34,615 nt of DNA from JAXHUH01 sp034211175 (lineage in GTDB: Bacteria > Actinomycetota > Acidimicrobiia > Acidimicrobiales > CAIXPF01): the NCBI GenBank assembly GCA_034211175.1, contig JAXHUH010000174.1:1-34615 (forward strand), in the 5' to 3' direction. The number at the start of each line of letters is the position of its first letter. Position 1 is the first letter of the stretch. A model generated the notes under the pieces. That model did not search any database. It worked only from the letters and a program-made list of their open reading frames with translations, and was not told the origin of the DNA. The translations under genes were made by a program, and so were the position numbers. This document shows, one piece after another, positions 16,855 to 26,171 of the stretch.

Positions 16855-18015
16855 GTGTTCGAGTACTTCCCGGGCAACTACGTCTGGAACCTGGGCGTCG
16901 TCGCCGCGCTGAACTCCGGCGGGCTGATCGACGAGGTCGACCGCGCCTGCCGGCCGATCCGTGAGGCCGCCGGCCGGGGCGAGGACGCCGGCACCACGGA
17001 CTTCCTGCGTGCGTGGACGGCGTTGACCGACCAGCTGGTGGAGCAGGCGGAGGAGGCCGAGAAGGCGGGCCACCACCGCACCGCCGGTCAGCTGTACTTC
17101 CGCGCCACCAACTACCTGTCCCAGGCCGAGCGCATGCTCGCCCGGTCCGACCCCGACCGCGTCCCCACCTACACGCGGCTCCTCGGGGTGGCCGAGAAGG
17201 CGTTCGAGCGCCACAGCCCCGGGGTCGCCCGAGTGGAGATCCCCTACGGCGACACGACCCTGCCCGCGTACTACAGCGAGGCGCCGGCCGCCGCGGACGG
17301 GCCGGTGCCGGTCATGGTGCTGGTCAACGGGCTGGACTCGACCAAGGAGCACCAGTACACCTCGAGCCACTGGGCGGAGCTGGCGGCACGGGGCATCTCG
17401 TGCCTCATGGTCGACCAGCCCGGCACCGGTGAGGCCCTGCGCCTGCGGGGGCTGACCGCCCGCATCGACACCGAGGTGTGGGCCGGCGCGGCGCTCGACT
17501 GGCTGCTGGACCGCCCCGATGTCGACCCCGATCGGATCGGGATCGTCGGCTGGTCGCTCGGCGGGTACTTCGCGCCGCGGGCGGCGGCGTTCGAGAAGCG
17601 GTTCGCGCTCTGCGTCGCCTGGGGCGCGAACCACAACTGGGGCGCCGTGCAGCGACGCCGCCTGGAGCGCGAGGGCGAGCGGCCCGTTCCCCACTACTGG
17701 GAGCACGTGATGTGGGTGTGGGGCCACGACGACCTGGACACGTTCATCTCCTTCGTCGACGACATCCACCTCGACGGCGTCGTCGAGCGGATCACCGTCC
17801 CGTTCCTCGTCGCCCACGGCGCCAACGACCGCCAGATCCCGCTCGCCTACGCCCACCGCTCCTACGAGCAGGCGGTCAACAGCCCCAAGCGGGAGCTGCG
17901 GGTCTTCGACCTCGAGGAGGGCGCCGCGGAACACATCGGGCTCGACCACCTGCCCCACGTGAGCACGTTCATCGCCGACTGGGTCGCCGACACCTTCGCC
18001 GAGCTGGGACGCTGA
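16855..18015 (+). CDS. Alpha/beta hydrolase, 2,6-dihydroxypseudooxynicotine hydrolase/FrsA-like
   Basis: The protein has 386 residues from a GTG at 16855 with GAGAGG upstream. An N-terminal helical cap (about 1-120) precedes the alpha/beta fold. The nucleophile is S234 in GWSLGG, and the probable acid and base are D325 (HGANDRQ) and H360 (GAAEH). The cap-plus-core arrangement matches the family of 2,6-dihydroxypseudooxynicotine hydrolase, a C-C bond hydrolase of nicotine breakdown, and of FrsA-like hydrolases. I infer C-C or acyl cleavage of an aromatic ketone side chain, with moderate confidence. It sits between the ring-cleavage dioxygenase and a CoA ligase. Confidence 0.8.
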   Translation: MFEYFPGNYVWNLGVVAALNSGGLIDEVDRACRPIREAAGRGEDAGTTDFLRAWTALTDQLVEQAEEAEKAGHHRTAGQLYFRATNYLSQAERMLARSDPDRVPTYTRLLGVAEKAFERHSPGVARVEIPYGDTTLPAYYSEAPAAADGPVPVMVLVNGLDSTKEHQYTSSHWAELAARGISCLMVDQPGTGEALRLRGLTARIDTEVWAGAALDWLLDRPDVDPDRIGIVGWSLGGYFAPRAAAFEKRFALCVAWGANHNWGAVQRRRLEREGERPVPHYWEHVMWVWGHDDLDTFISFVDDIHLDGVVERITVPFLVAHGANDRQIPLAYAHRSYEQAVNSPKRELRVFDLEEGAAEHIGLDHLPHVSTFIADWVADTFAELGR

Positions 18016-18029
18016 ACGAACCCCGTCAC

Positions 18030-18062
18030 GGCCCGGCCGTCGGACACGCCGCCGGCCGGGCC
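18030..18062 (+). terminator. Strong GC hairpin between the hydrolase and CoA-ligase genes
   Basis: Arms GGCCCGGCCG (18030-18039) and CGGCCGGGCC (18053-18062) are perfectly complementary around a 13-nt loop. It lies 15 bp after the hydrolase stop and about 37 bp before the next start. There is no T-tract, so this may be an attenuator or a processing signal instead of a full terminator. Confidence 0.4.
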
Positions 18063-18098
18063 ACCATCCCGACCGGGCGAGGAACACCGGAGCCACCC

Positions 18099-20162
18099 AT
18101 GGCCGACGACACCGAGACCGATCCCGCCGCCGTCACCGCCACCACCGCCGGCGCCACCGCCGAGTGGGCCCCGGAGGTGCTGTGGTCGCCGGCACGACCG
18201 GAGGACAGCGCGATGGCCCGGTTCGCGACCTGGGCGGTCGACGAGCGCGGCGCGCCCCTCCCCGAACCGCTGGACTACGAGGCGCTGCACGACTGGTCGG
18301 TGCAGGACCTCGACGGGTTCTGGTCGGCCGCCGCCGAGTTCTGCGGCGTGCACTTCGCGACCCCGCCAACGGCCACGGTGCGTCTCGACGACGGCGGCGA
18401 CCTCGGGGGCACGACCTGGTTCCCGGGCGCGACCCTGAACTACGCGGAGCACGCGCTGTTCCCGGCGATCGGGGGCGCGGCCGATGACGTCGCCGTGCTC
18501 GCGCTCGGCGAGGACGGCCGGCGCGAGGAGGTGACCTACGGGCGCCTGCGGGAGCTCGTGGCCCGGGCACGGGCCGGACTGGTGCGGGCGGGACTGCGCC
18601 GCGGCGACCGCGTCGCCGCCTTCGCACCGAACACGACCGAGACCCTCGTCGCCCTCCTCGCGACCACCAGCCTCGGCGCCATCTGGTCGTCCTGCTCGCC
18701 CGACTTCGGGGCCCGGGCCGCCGCCGACCGCTTCGCCCAGATCCGCCCGACGGTGCTGTTCGCCGCCCGGGGCTACCGCTACGGCGGGCGTCACTTCGAC
18801 ATCCGGGCATCGATCGCCGAGCTGCGGGACCGGCTCCCCGACGTCGACCTGACGGTGCTGCTGGCCGACGAGGCCGCGCAGGACGAGGCCGCGCCGGACG
18901 AACCGCTCGACGCCGCGGCGACGATCTCGTGGGCGGAGCTCACCGCCGAGGCCGGCCCGCTGGCGTTCGACCCGGTGCCGTTCGAGCACCCGCTGTGGAT
19001 CCTCTACTCGTCGGGCACCACCGGCCTGCCGAAGGGGATCGTGCACAGCCACGGCGGCATCGTCGTCGAGCACCTCAAGACCCTGCGGCTCCACTTCGAC
19101 CTCGGCCCCGGCAGCCGCTTCCTGTGGTTCACCACGACGGGCTGGATGATGTGGAACCTCCTCGTCTCCGGGCTGACCACCGGCGCGACGGTCGTCCTCT
19201 ACGACGGCAACCCGGGCCATCCCGACCTGTCGACGCTGTGGCGACTCGTCGACGAGCACCGGATCACCTACTTCGGCATCTCCGCGCCGTTCGTCCGGGC
19301 CTGCGCCAAGGCGGGGATCGAACCGGCGCGGGTCGCCGACCTGTCGTCCCTGCGGGCCGTCGGCTCCACCGGCGCACCGCTCAGCCCCGACGGCTTCCGA
19401 TGGCTCGCCGACCAGGTCGGCGGCCACGTGCCGATCTGCTCGCTCTCCGGCGGGACCGACGTCTGCAGCGGCTTCCTCGGCGCGGCGCCGCTGGTGCCGG
19501 TGTGGGTCGGCGAGCTGTCGTGCGCGTCCCTCGGCGCGTCGGTCCACGCGTTCGACCAGGCCGGGCGCGACCTGGTCGGCGAGGTCGGTGAGCTGGTCCT
19601 GACCCGGCCGATGCCGTCGATGCCGGTCGCCCTCTGGGGTGACGACGACGGCTCCCGGCTGCGGGAGGCCTACTTCGAGCACTACCCGGGGCGGTGGCGC
19701 CACGGCGACTGGGTCGTACGGACGCCCCGGGACTCGTTCGTCATCCACGGGCGGTCCGATGCGACCCTCAACCGCGGCGGGGTCCGGATGGGCACCGCCG
19801 ACTTCTACGCCGTGGTGGAGGACCTCGACGAGGTCGCCGACTCCCTCGTCGTCGACACCACGGCGCTCGGCGCCGACGACGAGGGCGCGCTCCTGCTGTT
19901 CGTGGTCCTCGTTCCCGGGGCCACGCTCGCCGAGGTCGAGCCCCGGCTGCGATCGACGCTGCGGCGCGAGCTCTCGCCCCGCCACGTGCCCGACCGGATC
20001 CACGCCGTCGCCGAGGTGCCCCGCACGCTCAACGGCAAGAAGTGCGAGGTCCCGGTCAAGCGCATCCTCGCCGGCGTCCCGGCCGATCAGGCGGTGTCGA
20101 CGGGGGCGTTGGCCAACCCCGCCGCCCTCGATCCGTTCCGGGCGCTCGTTCCCGACCCCTGA
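18099..20162 (+). CDS. Acetoacetyl-CoA ligase (acetoacetate-CoA ligase)
   Basis: The 687-residue length and the N-terminal ACAS-type domain (VLWSPARPEDSAMARF) mark the acetoacetyl-CoA synthetase subgroup of the AMP-forming ligases. The AMP-binding core is SSGTTGLPKGIVHSHGG (about 304-320), with WFTTTGWMMWN soon after, and the C-terminal lysine region LNGKKCEVPVKRIL carries the adenylation lysine. It converts acetoacetate, ATP and CoA to acetoacetyl-CoA in the cytosol. ATG 18099 has GAGGAA/GGAG upstream. In this locus it could take up acetoacetate, or a similar 3-keto acid, released by the FAH-type hydrolases. Confidence 0.9.
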   Translation: MADDTETDPAAVTATTAGATAEWAPEVLWSPARPEDSAMARFATWAVDERGAPLPEPLDYEALHDWSVQDLDGFWSAAAEFCGVHFATPPTATVRLDDGGDLGGTTWFPGATLNYAEHALFPAIGGAADDVAVLALGEDGRREEVTYGRLRELVARARAGLVRAGLRRGDRVAAFAPNTTETLVALLATTSLGAIWSSCSPDFGARAAADRFAQIRPTVLFAARGYRYGGRHFDIRASIAELRDRLPDVDLTVLLADEAAQDEAAPDEPLDAAATISWAELTAEAGPLAFDPVPFEHPLWILYSSGTTGLPKGIVHSHGGIVVEHLKTLRLHFDLGPGSRFLWFTTTGWMMWNLLVSGLTTGATVVLYDGNPGHPDLSTLWRLVDEHRITYFGISAPFVRACAKAGIEPARVADLSSLRAVGSTGAPLSPDGFRWLADQVGGHVPICSLSGGTDVCSGFLGAAPLVPVWVGELSCASLGASVHAFDQAGRDLVGEVGELVLTRPMPSMPVALWGDDDGSRLREAYFEHYPGRWRHGDWVVRTPRDSFVIHGRSDATLNRGGVRMGTADFYAVVEDLDEVADSLVVDTTALGADDEGALLLFVVLVPGATLAEVEPRLRSTLRRELSPRHVPDRIHAVAEVPRTLNGKKCEVPVKRILAGVPADQAVSTGALANPAALDPFRALVPDP

Positions 20163-20194
20163 GCCGCCATGTCGCGCCGGGGACGCATCGGGCC

Positions 20195-20208
20195 GCGCCC
20201 CCGGGCGC
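20195..20208. terminator. Weak GC hairpin between convergent ligase genes
   Basis: GCGCC-CCCG-GGCGC lies in the 50-bp gap between the convergent genes ending at 20162 and 20213. It has no T-tract. It is a possible bidirectional terminator only. Confidence 0.25.
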
Positions 20209-20212
20209 AGGG

Positions 20213-21769
<1,557 letters not shown>

Positions 21770-21840
21770 CGGTCCCCCCGACGGTCGAAGCCCCGGGACG
21801 TCCCCCACCCCGTGGCTGCGGTGCTCGAACTGCCCAACAA

Positions 21841-21865
21841 ACAGAACGATCTGTCGGTAAGTTAC
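21841..21865. promoter_or_regulatory. Probable TetR operator between ligase and regulator
   Basis: ACAGA-N4-TCTGT (21841-21854) is followed by the palindrome GTAAGTTAC (21857-21865), ending 2 bp before the possible TetR start. The short divergent gap and its AT-richer character support an autoregulatory operator shared with the ligase gene. Confidence 0.5.
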
Positions 21866-21867
21866 TG

Positions 21868-22563
21868 ATGGGCGCCACCCCGGTCAACGGGCACGGCGGG
21901 CCGAACGGGAAGAATCGCGGGGTGCCCCCGACGAGCGACGGGTCGATGACCGGGACGACGAGGCGACGCACGCAGGAGGAACGGACCGCGGCCACCAGGG
22001 CGGCGATCCTCGGCGCGGCCATCGAGTGCCTGGTGACCGACGGCTACGCGGCCACGAGCACGAGCGCCATCCAGCAGCGGGCGGGCGTGTCACGGGGTGC
22101 GCTCACCCACCACTTCCCGGCCCGTGACGACCTCCTCGTCGCCGCGATCGACCACCTCGCCGAGCAGCGGCGGGCGGAGATGCGCGACGCGGTCGACGCA
22201 CTCACGGGCGACCGGGACCGGAGCCGGGCCGCGCTCCGGCTCGTCTACCGTCAGTTCGCCGGCGACCTGTTCGTCGCCGCGCTCGAGCTGTGGAACGCGG
22301 CCCGCACCGAAGCGGCCCTGCACGAGGCACTCGTGCGCACCGAGCGCGACATCGGGCGCCAGAACCGGGTCCTGCTCCACGACATCCTCGGCCCGGAGAT
22401 CACGAGCCGGCCGGGGTTCGACGGCGCCCTCGACTCGCTCTTCGAGTGGCTCCGGGGCCTCGCCGTCACCAACCTGCTGCGGTCGAGGCCGCCGGACGAG
22501 GACGAGATCGTCGACCGTGGCATCCGACTGCTGCTCGGCCTGTCCGGCCCACCGCCCGGCTGA
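21868..22563 (+). CDS. TetR family transcriptional regulator
   Basis: The protein has up to 231 residues. The TetR HTH is at about residues 40-92 (AATRAAILGAAIECL, then STSAIQQRAGVSRGALTHHF) with a C-terminal helical ligand domain. ATG 21868 lies directly against the operator dyads with no ribosome binding site, so either a leaderless message or an internal start (ATG 21946, just before TGTTRRRTQEER) is likely. It is divergent from the acyl-CoA ligase, its most probable target. It converges with the dinB-like gene with only 6 bp between stops. Confidence 0.9.
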   Translation: MGATPVNGHGGPNGKNRGVPPTSDGSMTGTTRRRTQEERTAATRAAILGAAIECLVTDGYAATSTSAIQQRAGVSRGALTHHFPARDDLLVAAIDHLAEQRRAEMRDAVDALTGDRDRSRAALRLVYRQFAGDLFVAALELWNAARTEAALHEALVRTERDIGRQNRVLLHDILGPEITSRPGFDGALDSLFEWLRGLAVTNLLRSRPPDEDEIVDRGIRLLLGLSGPPPG

Positions 22564-22569
22564 GGGTGC

Positions 22570-23613
22570 TCACTCGGGAGCTCCGAGCATCACCCGGACC
22601 CCCAGGAGGCGGATCGGGCGACCGGTCTCGAAGCGGTCGAGCACGAGGAGCGCCCGGTCGGCGACGACGTCGGGGTCGGTCGTCGGCTCCGCCAGCTTCG
22701 TCGACTTGTTGCGGGTGAAGAAGGTGGCGGTTCGGACCTTGACGTGCACGTGGGTGACGACCCGACCCTCGGCGACGACCGACTCGGTGACCTCCCGGGC
22801 CAACCGCCCGACCTCGGCGCGGACCTGGTCGGGGTCGGTGAGGTCGCGCTCGTAGGTCGTCTCCTTGCTGCGCGACTTCGGCACCCAGGGCTCGCCGACC
22901 ACGGGGTCGTCCCACCCGCCGAGGCCGAGGAGCCGCAGTGACGGGCCGATGCGGGGGCCGAAGCGCCGGGCCAGGTCCTCGTGGTCACAGTGGGCGAGCT
23001 CGGCGACGGTGTGGATGCCGGCGTCCGCGAGGCGGTGTGCGATGCGGTCGCCGATGCCCCAGATGGCCGTGACCGGCCGGTCGCCCATGGTCGGCAGCCA
23101 GGCGGCGCGGGTCAGGATGGCGATCCCACCCGGCTTGGCGAACCCGGTCGCGGTCTTGGCCTGGAGCTTGGTCTGGCCGACGCCGACCGCGCAGCTGAGG
23201 CCGGTCACGTCACGGACCTGCGTGCGGATGCCGCGTGCCAGGTCCTCCGGCTCGGCCGTCGTCGCCCCGATGAACGCCTCGTCCCACCCGAGCACCTCGA
23301 CGACCACCGGAAATGACCGGAGCACGGCCATGACCTGCTCGGATGCCTCGTCGTAGGCGGCGTGGTCGGACGGCAGGAACACCGCGTCGGGGCATCGTCG
23401 GAGCGCGGTGCGCAGCGGCATGCCTGAGCGGACGCCGAAGGCCCGGGCCTCGTAGGAGGCCGTCGCCACGACCTGCCGGGGCCGGGTCGGGTCGCCGTCG
23501 CCGCCGACGACGACGGGCCGCCCGGCCAGCTCGGGCCGGCGCAGCATCTCGACCGCGGCGAGGAACTGGTCGAGGTCGACATGGAGGATCCACTCGGGAA
23601 CGACGTCGTCCAC
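22570..23613 (-). CDS. dinB: Y-family DNA polymerase IV
   Basis: The protein has about 347 residues. Catalytic motif I is HVDLDQFLAAVE, the fingers segment is YEARAFGVRSGMP, and motif III is GWDEAFIG with the D-E catalytic pair. Then come the GQTKLQAKTATGFAKPGGI thumb region, a helix-hairpin-helix IWGIGDRIAHRLADAGI and the little-finger domain. It is an error-prone translesion polymerase. I set the start at GTG 23613, just before the conserved VPEWILHVDLDQF. The frame stays open further upstream only because it crosses the 61-bp repeats. There is no LexA-type operator I can identify. It is not functionally linked to its metabolic neighbours. Confidence 0.9.
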   Translation of the reverse strand: MDDVVPEWILHVDLDQFLAAVEMLRRPELAGRPVVVGGDGDPTRPRQVVATASYEARAFGVRSGMPLRTALRRCPDAVFLPSDHAAYDEASEQVMAVLRSFPVVVEVLGWDEAFIGATTAEPEDLARGIRTQVRDVTGLSCAVGVGQTKLQAKTATGFAKPGGIAILTRAAWLPTMGDRPVTAIWGIGDRIAHRLADAGIHTVAELAHCDHEDLARRFGPRIGPSLRLLGLGGWDDPVVGEPWVPKSRSKETTYERDLTDPDQVRAEVGRLAREVTESVVAEGRVVTHVHVKVRTATFFTRNKSTKLAEPTTDPDVVADRALLVLDRFETGRPIRLLGVRVMLGAPE

Positions 23614-23682
23614 GCCCGCGAGCTTGCCCCACGGCACCCCCCGGCGGCGGCGAGCGACGGACGGGGCCGGCCCGACCACCCC

Positions 23683-23858
23683 GTTCTGGACCCCACCGAC
23701 GACCACCGGCGGCACTTCACGCGGTCCAGAACGAGCAACCCCCGTTCTGGACCCCGCAGACGACCACCGGCGGCACCTCACGCGGTCCAGATCGAGCATC
23801 CCCCGTTCTGGACCCCGCAGACGACCACCGGTGGCACTTCACGGGGTCCAGTTCGGGA
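23683..23858. repeat. Three tandem 61-bp hairpin repeats (REP/BIME-like)
   Basis: Units begin at 23683, 23744 and 23805, each with GTTCTGGACCCC, at an exact 61-bp period with only a few substitutions; the third ends near 23858. In the third unit CTGGACCCCG and CGGGGTCCAG are perfect arms around the palindrome CCACCGGTGG. In units 1 and 2 the outer arm has one mismatch. The structure and position between genes fit repetitive extragenic palindromes. Confidence 0.85.
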
Positions 23859-23947
23859 TCGTGGCGCGCGCGACCCGGCCAACGAAGACGTCGAAGCCGG
23901 GCCCGAACGACCACACCGGGCGCACGGCGAGGCGGGAGTCGTTGGCG

Positions 23948-24023
23948 GCGCAGCCGGGCCCGAGCGGCCGAGAGCGGGAACCACCGCGCAGCCGGGCCCG
24001 AGCGGCCGAGAGCGGGAACCACC
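23948..24023. repeat. Perfect tandem duplication of a 38-bp GC-rich unit
   Basis: Copy 1 is 23948-23985 and copy 2 is 23986-24023; they are identical. Each contains GGGCCCGAGCGGC followed by CGAGAGCGGGAACC. A 22-bp core of this unit recurs, slightly diverged, at 26217-26238 and partly at 26251-26265, so it is a dispersed family. Confidence 0.85.
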
Positions 24024-24129
24024 GTCAGCAGGCGTTCAGCGATCGCGAACGCGCCGTTATTTCGAATGGCATTCGATTGAAACGGAACCTACGTAGCGTC
24101 GCTCGAAACCCACTCGGAGGACGGACCCG

Positions 24130-25287
24130 ATGCACCCCACGCTCCCCGGAGCGCGCGCCCCCAGGAAGCGGCGCCCGGCCCGGCTCGTGCGGCTCCTCGC
24201 CGCGATGTTGGCCCTCGGACTGCTCGCCGCGGCGTGTGGTGGCGATGACGACGACACGGCGGATGACGCCGCCCCCGACTCCGAGGACACGGCCGCGGAC
24301 GACGGCGGTGAGGAGACGGCGGACGGCGAGGACGAGTCCACCGACGACGAGGCGGCGGGCTCGGACGAGGTCCAGTCGATCACCCTCGGCTACTCGGCGT
24401 GGCCGGGCTGGTTCCCGTTGGCGGTGACCGAGCAGGCCGGGATCTTCGACGAGGTCGGCCTCGACGTCGACCTGCGGTTCTTCGCCGACTACCTGGCCTC
24501 GATCGACGCCATGGCCGCCGGCGAGCTCGACGGGGTCACGCAGACCCTCAACGACACGATGGCGAGCGTCGCGTTCGGCGACGAGCAGGTCATCGTCGTG
24601 GTCAACGACAACTCGACCGGCAACGACAAGATCATCTGCGACGAGTCGGTCACCTCGATCGAGGACCTCGAGGGCCGCACCGTCGCCGCCGAGGCCGGCG
24701 TCGTCGACCACTTCCTCCTCGTCCAGGGCCTGGAGTCGGTCGGTCTCACCGAGGACGACATCGACTTCCGCGGCGTGCTCACGGATGCGGCGGCCGCGGC
24801 GTTCGCCGACGGCGAGTTCGACTGCGTGGGCGTGTTCGCCCCGTTCTGGCTCACCGCGCTGGAGCGGGAGGGCTCCCAGGAGCTGTTCAGCTCGGCCGAC
24901 TTCCCGGGCCTGATCCCCGACCACATCGTCGTGAGCCGTGAGCTGGTCGACGAGGACCCGGTGGCCGTCCAGAAGCTGGTCGACGCCTGGTACCTCACGC
25001 TCGACCACATCGAGGCGAACCCCGACGAGTCGATCGAGATCATGGCCGAGGTGGCCGAGACGACGATCGAGGAGTACGAGTCGTTCGCCGAGGGCACCAC
25101 GCTGTTCTCGGCCGAGGAGGCCGCCGCGGCGTTCGAGGAGGGTGACGACACCACCTCGCTGATCTACACGGCCGAGCTGATCAACCCGTTCCTCGTCGAC
25201 TCCGGGTTCACCGAGGACGAGGCCCCGCTCGAGGGCCTGTTCGACTCGAGCTTCACCGAGGACTACCTCTCCCGCATGGGGGAGTGA
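24130..25287 (+). CDS. NMT1/SsuA-like ABC transporter substrate-binding lipoprotein
   Basis: The protein has 385 residues. A basic N-terminus and a hydrophobic segment end at lipobox LAAAC with C36. A very acidic Asp/Glu linker (about 37-85) follows, then a type 2 periplasmic-binding fold of the NMT1/SsuA kind (ITLGYSAWPGWFPLAVTEQAGIF). Such proteins bind small nitrogen or sulfur compounds (urea-, taurine-, pyrimidine- or amidine-like). CGGAGGACG before ATG 24130 is a strong ribosome binding site. It heads a compact operon with DUF1989 proteins and allophanate hydrolase, where a homologous transporter is known as the urea-carboxylase-related ABC system. The ligand is therefore likely a guanidine, amidine or urea derivative. 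Confidence 0.88.
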   Translation: MHPTLPGARAPRKRRPARLVRLLAAMLALGLLAAACGGDDDDTADDAAPDSEDTAADDGGEETADGEDESTDDEAAGSDEVQSITLGYSAWPGWFPLAVTEQAGIFDEVGLDVDLRFFADYLASIDAMAAGELDGVTQTLNDTMASVAFGDEQVIVVVNDNSTGNDKIICDESVTSIEDLEGRTVAAEAGVVDHFLLVQGLESVGLTEDDIDFRGVLTDAAAAAFADGEFDCVGVFAPFWLTALEREGSQELFSSADFPGLIPDHIVVSRELVDEDPVAVQKLVDAWYLTLDHIEANPDESIEIMAEVAETTIEEYESFAEGTTLFSAEEAAAAFEEGDDTTSLIYTAELINPFLVDSGFTEDEAPLEGLFDSSFTEDYLSRMGE

Positions 25288-26171
25288 CCGTGGCGGTCGC
25301 TCCCGGCCCGGTCGACACGGGCACCACGCCCGATGCCCGGGCACCGCGACAGCGTCGTGGTGCCCGGGCGGGGCGGGGCACCGCACACTCGTCGTTCGGT
25401 CGCCTCCGCGGCGACATCGGCCGGCCCCTCCAGATCGGCGCAGCCGTCGCCGGCGTCGTCTTCCTCGTCGGGCTGTGGGTCCTGACCTCGACGGTGTGGG
25501 CGTCGGAGGGGTTCCAGGTCCCGACGATCCCGGCCACCGCGGAGGCGCTCGTCGAGATGTGGCAGGACGGCGAGCTGTGGGGCGACTTCATCGCCAGCCT
25601 CCAGCGGGTGGCGATCGGCTACACGATCAGCCTGGTCATCGGGGTCGGCATCGGCGTGCTCATGGGGAGCTTCGCCACGGCCGAGGCGTTCCTCGAGCCC
25701 CAGGTCGGGTTCCTGCGCTACATCCCGGCCAGTGCGCTGACGCCGCTGCTGCTGGTGTGGCTCGGCATCGACGAGGCCCCGAAGATCACGCTGATCGTCG
25801 TCGGCACCGTCTTCTACAACATCCTGATGACGGCCGACGTCGCCCGGGCGGTTCCCGGCGAGATGATCAGGGCGTCGTACACGCTGGGCGCGAGCCGCTG
25901 GACCGTGCTGCGCCGGGTGATCTTCCCCCACTCGTGGCCCGGGATCATCGACGTCGCCCGCATCAACCTCGCCGCGGCGTGGCTGATGCTGGTCGTCGCC
26001 GAGCTCCTCGCGGCCCAGGAGGGGCTGGCGTTCCGGATCATCCGGGCGCAGCGGTTCCGGCGGGTCGACCGGATGTTCGCCCTGCTCCTGGTGTTCGGCC
26101 TGTTGGGCATCGCCAGCGACATGGCGCTGCGCTGGCTGCGCAACCGCACGTCGCCGTGGGCGAAGTCATGA
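25284..26171 (+). CDS. ABC transporter permease (SsuC/TauC-like)
   Basis: The protein has 295 residues with a soluble Arg/Ala-rich N-terminus of about 45 residues, then about six membrane segments. The EAA loop with the typical glycine reads ASYTLGASRWTVLRRVIFP (about residues 195-213). GTG 25284 overlaps the stop of the binding-protein gene (GTGA); GTG 25290, two codons later, is an equal alternative. Its stop overlaps the ATPase start by ATGA. It is the membrane part of the nitrogen-compound importer. Confidence 0.9.
   Translation: MTVAVAPGPVDTGTTPDARAPRQRRGARAGRGTAHSSFGRLRGDIGRPLQIGAAVAGVVFLVGLWVLTSTVWASEGFQVPTIPATAEALVEMWQDGELWGDFIASLQRVAIGYTISLVIGVGIGVLMGSFATAEAFLEPQVGFLRYIPASALTPLLLVWLGIDEAPKITLIVVGTVFYNILMTADVARAVPGEMIRASYTLGASRWTVLRRVIFPHSWPGIIDVARINLAAAWLMLVVAELLAAQEGLAFRIIRAQRFRRVDRMFALLLVFGLLGIASDMALRWLRNRTSPWAKS

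Larger units (their letters stand above)
23614..24129. promoter_or_regulatory. 516-bp gene-free region with repeats and the ABC-operon promoter region
   Basis: The region contains no credible gene. It has the 61-bp repeats (23683-23858), the 38-bp duplication (23948-24023) and then an AT-richer leader before the ABC operon. In that leader are GCGTTC-N9-GAACGC (24032-24052) and TCGAAT-GGC-ATTCGA (24062-24076). Both are perfect 6-bp dyads and candidate operators for the operon starting at 24130. I could not recognise a guanidine riboswitch or a GlnR box with proper spacing. Confidence 0.5.

Noticed and set aside
23614..23799. N-terminal extension of the DNA polymerase IV frame
   Set aside because: It is encoded by the 61-bp repeats, whose period is not a multiple of three, and lies upstream of the conserved polymerase start.
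23683..23858. Possible short CRISPR array
   Set aside because: The whole 61-bp period is conserved, so there are no unique spacers, and no cas genes are nearby.
24024..24129. Guanidine riboswitch or GlnR box upstream of the ABC operon
   Set aside because: No recognisable ykkC-class motif, and the GTTAT and GAAAC elements are about 19 bp apart instead of the GlnR spacing.
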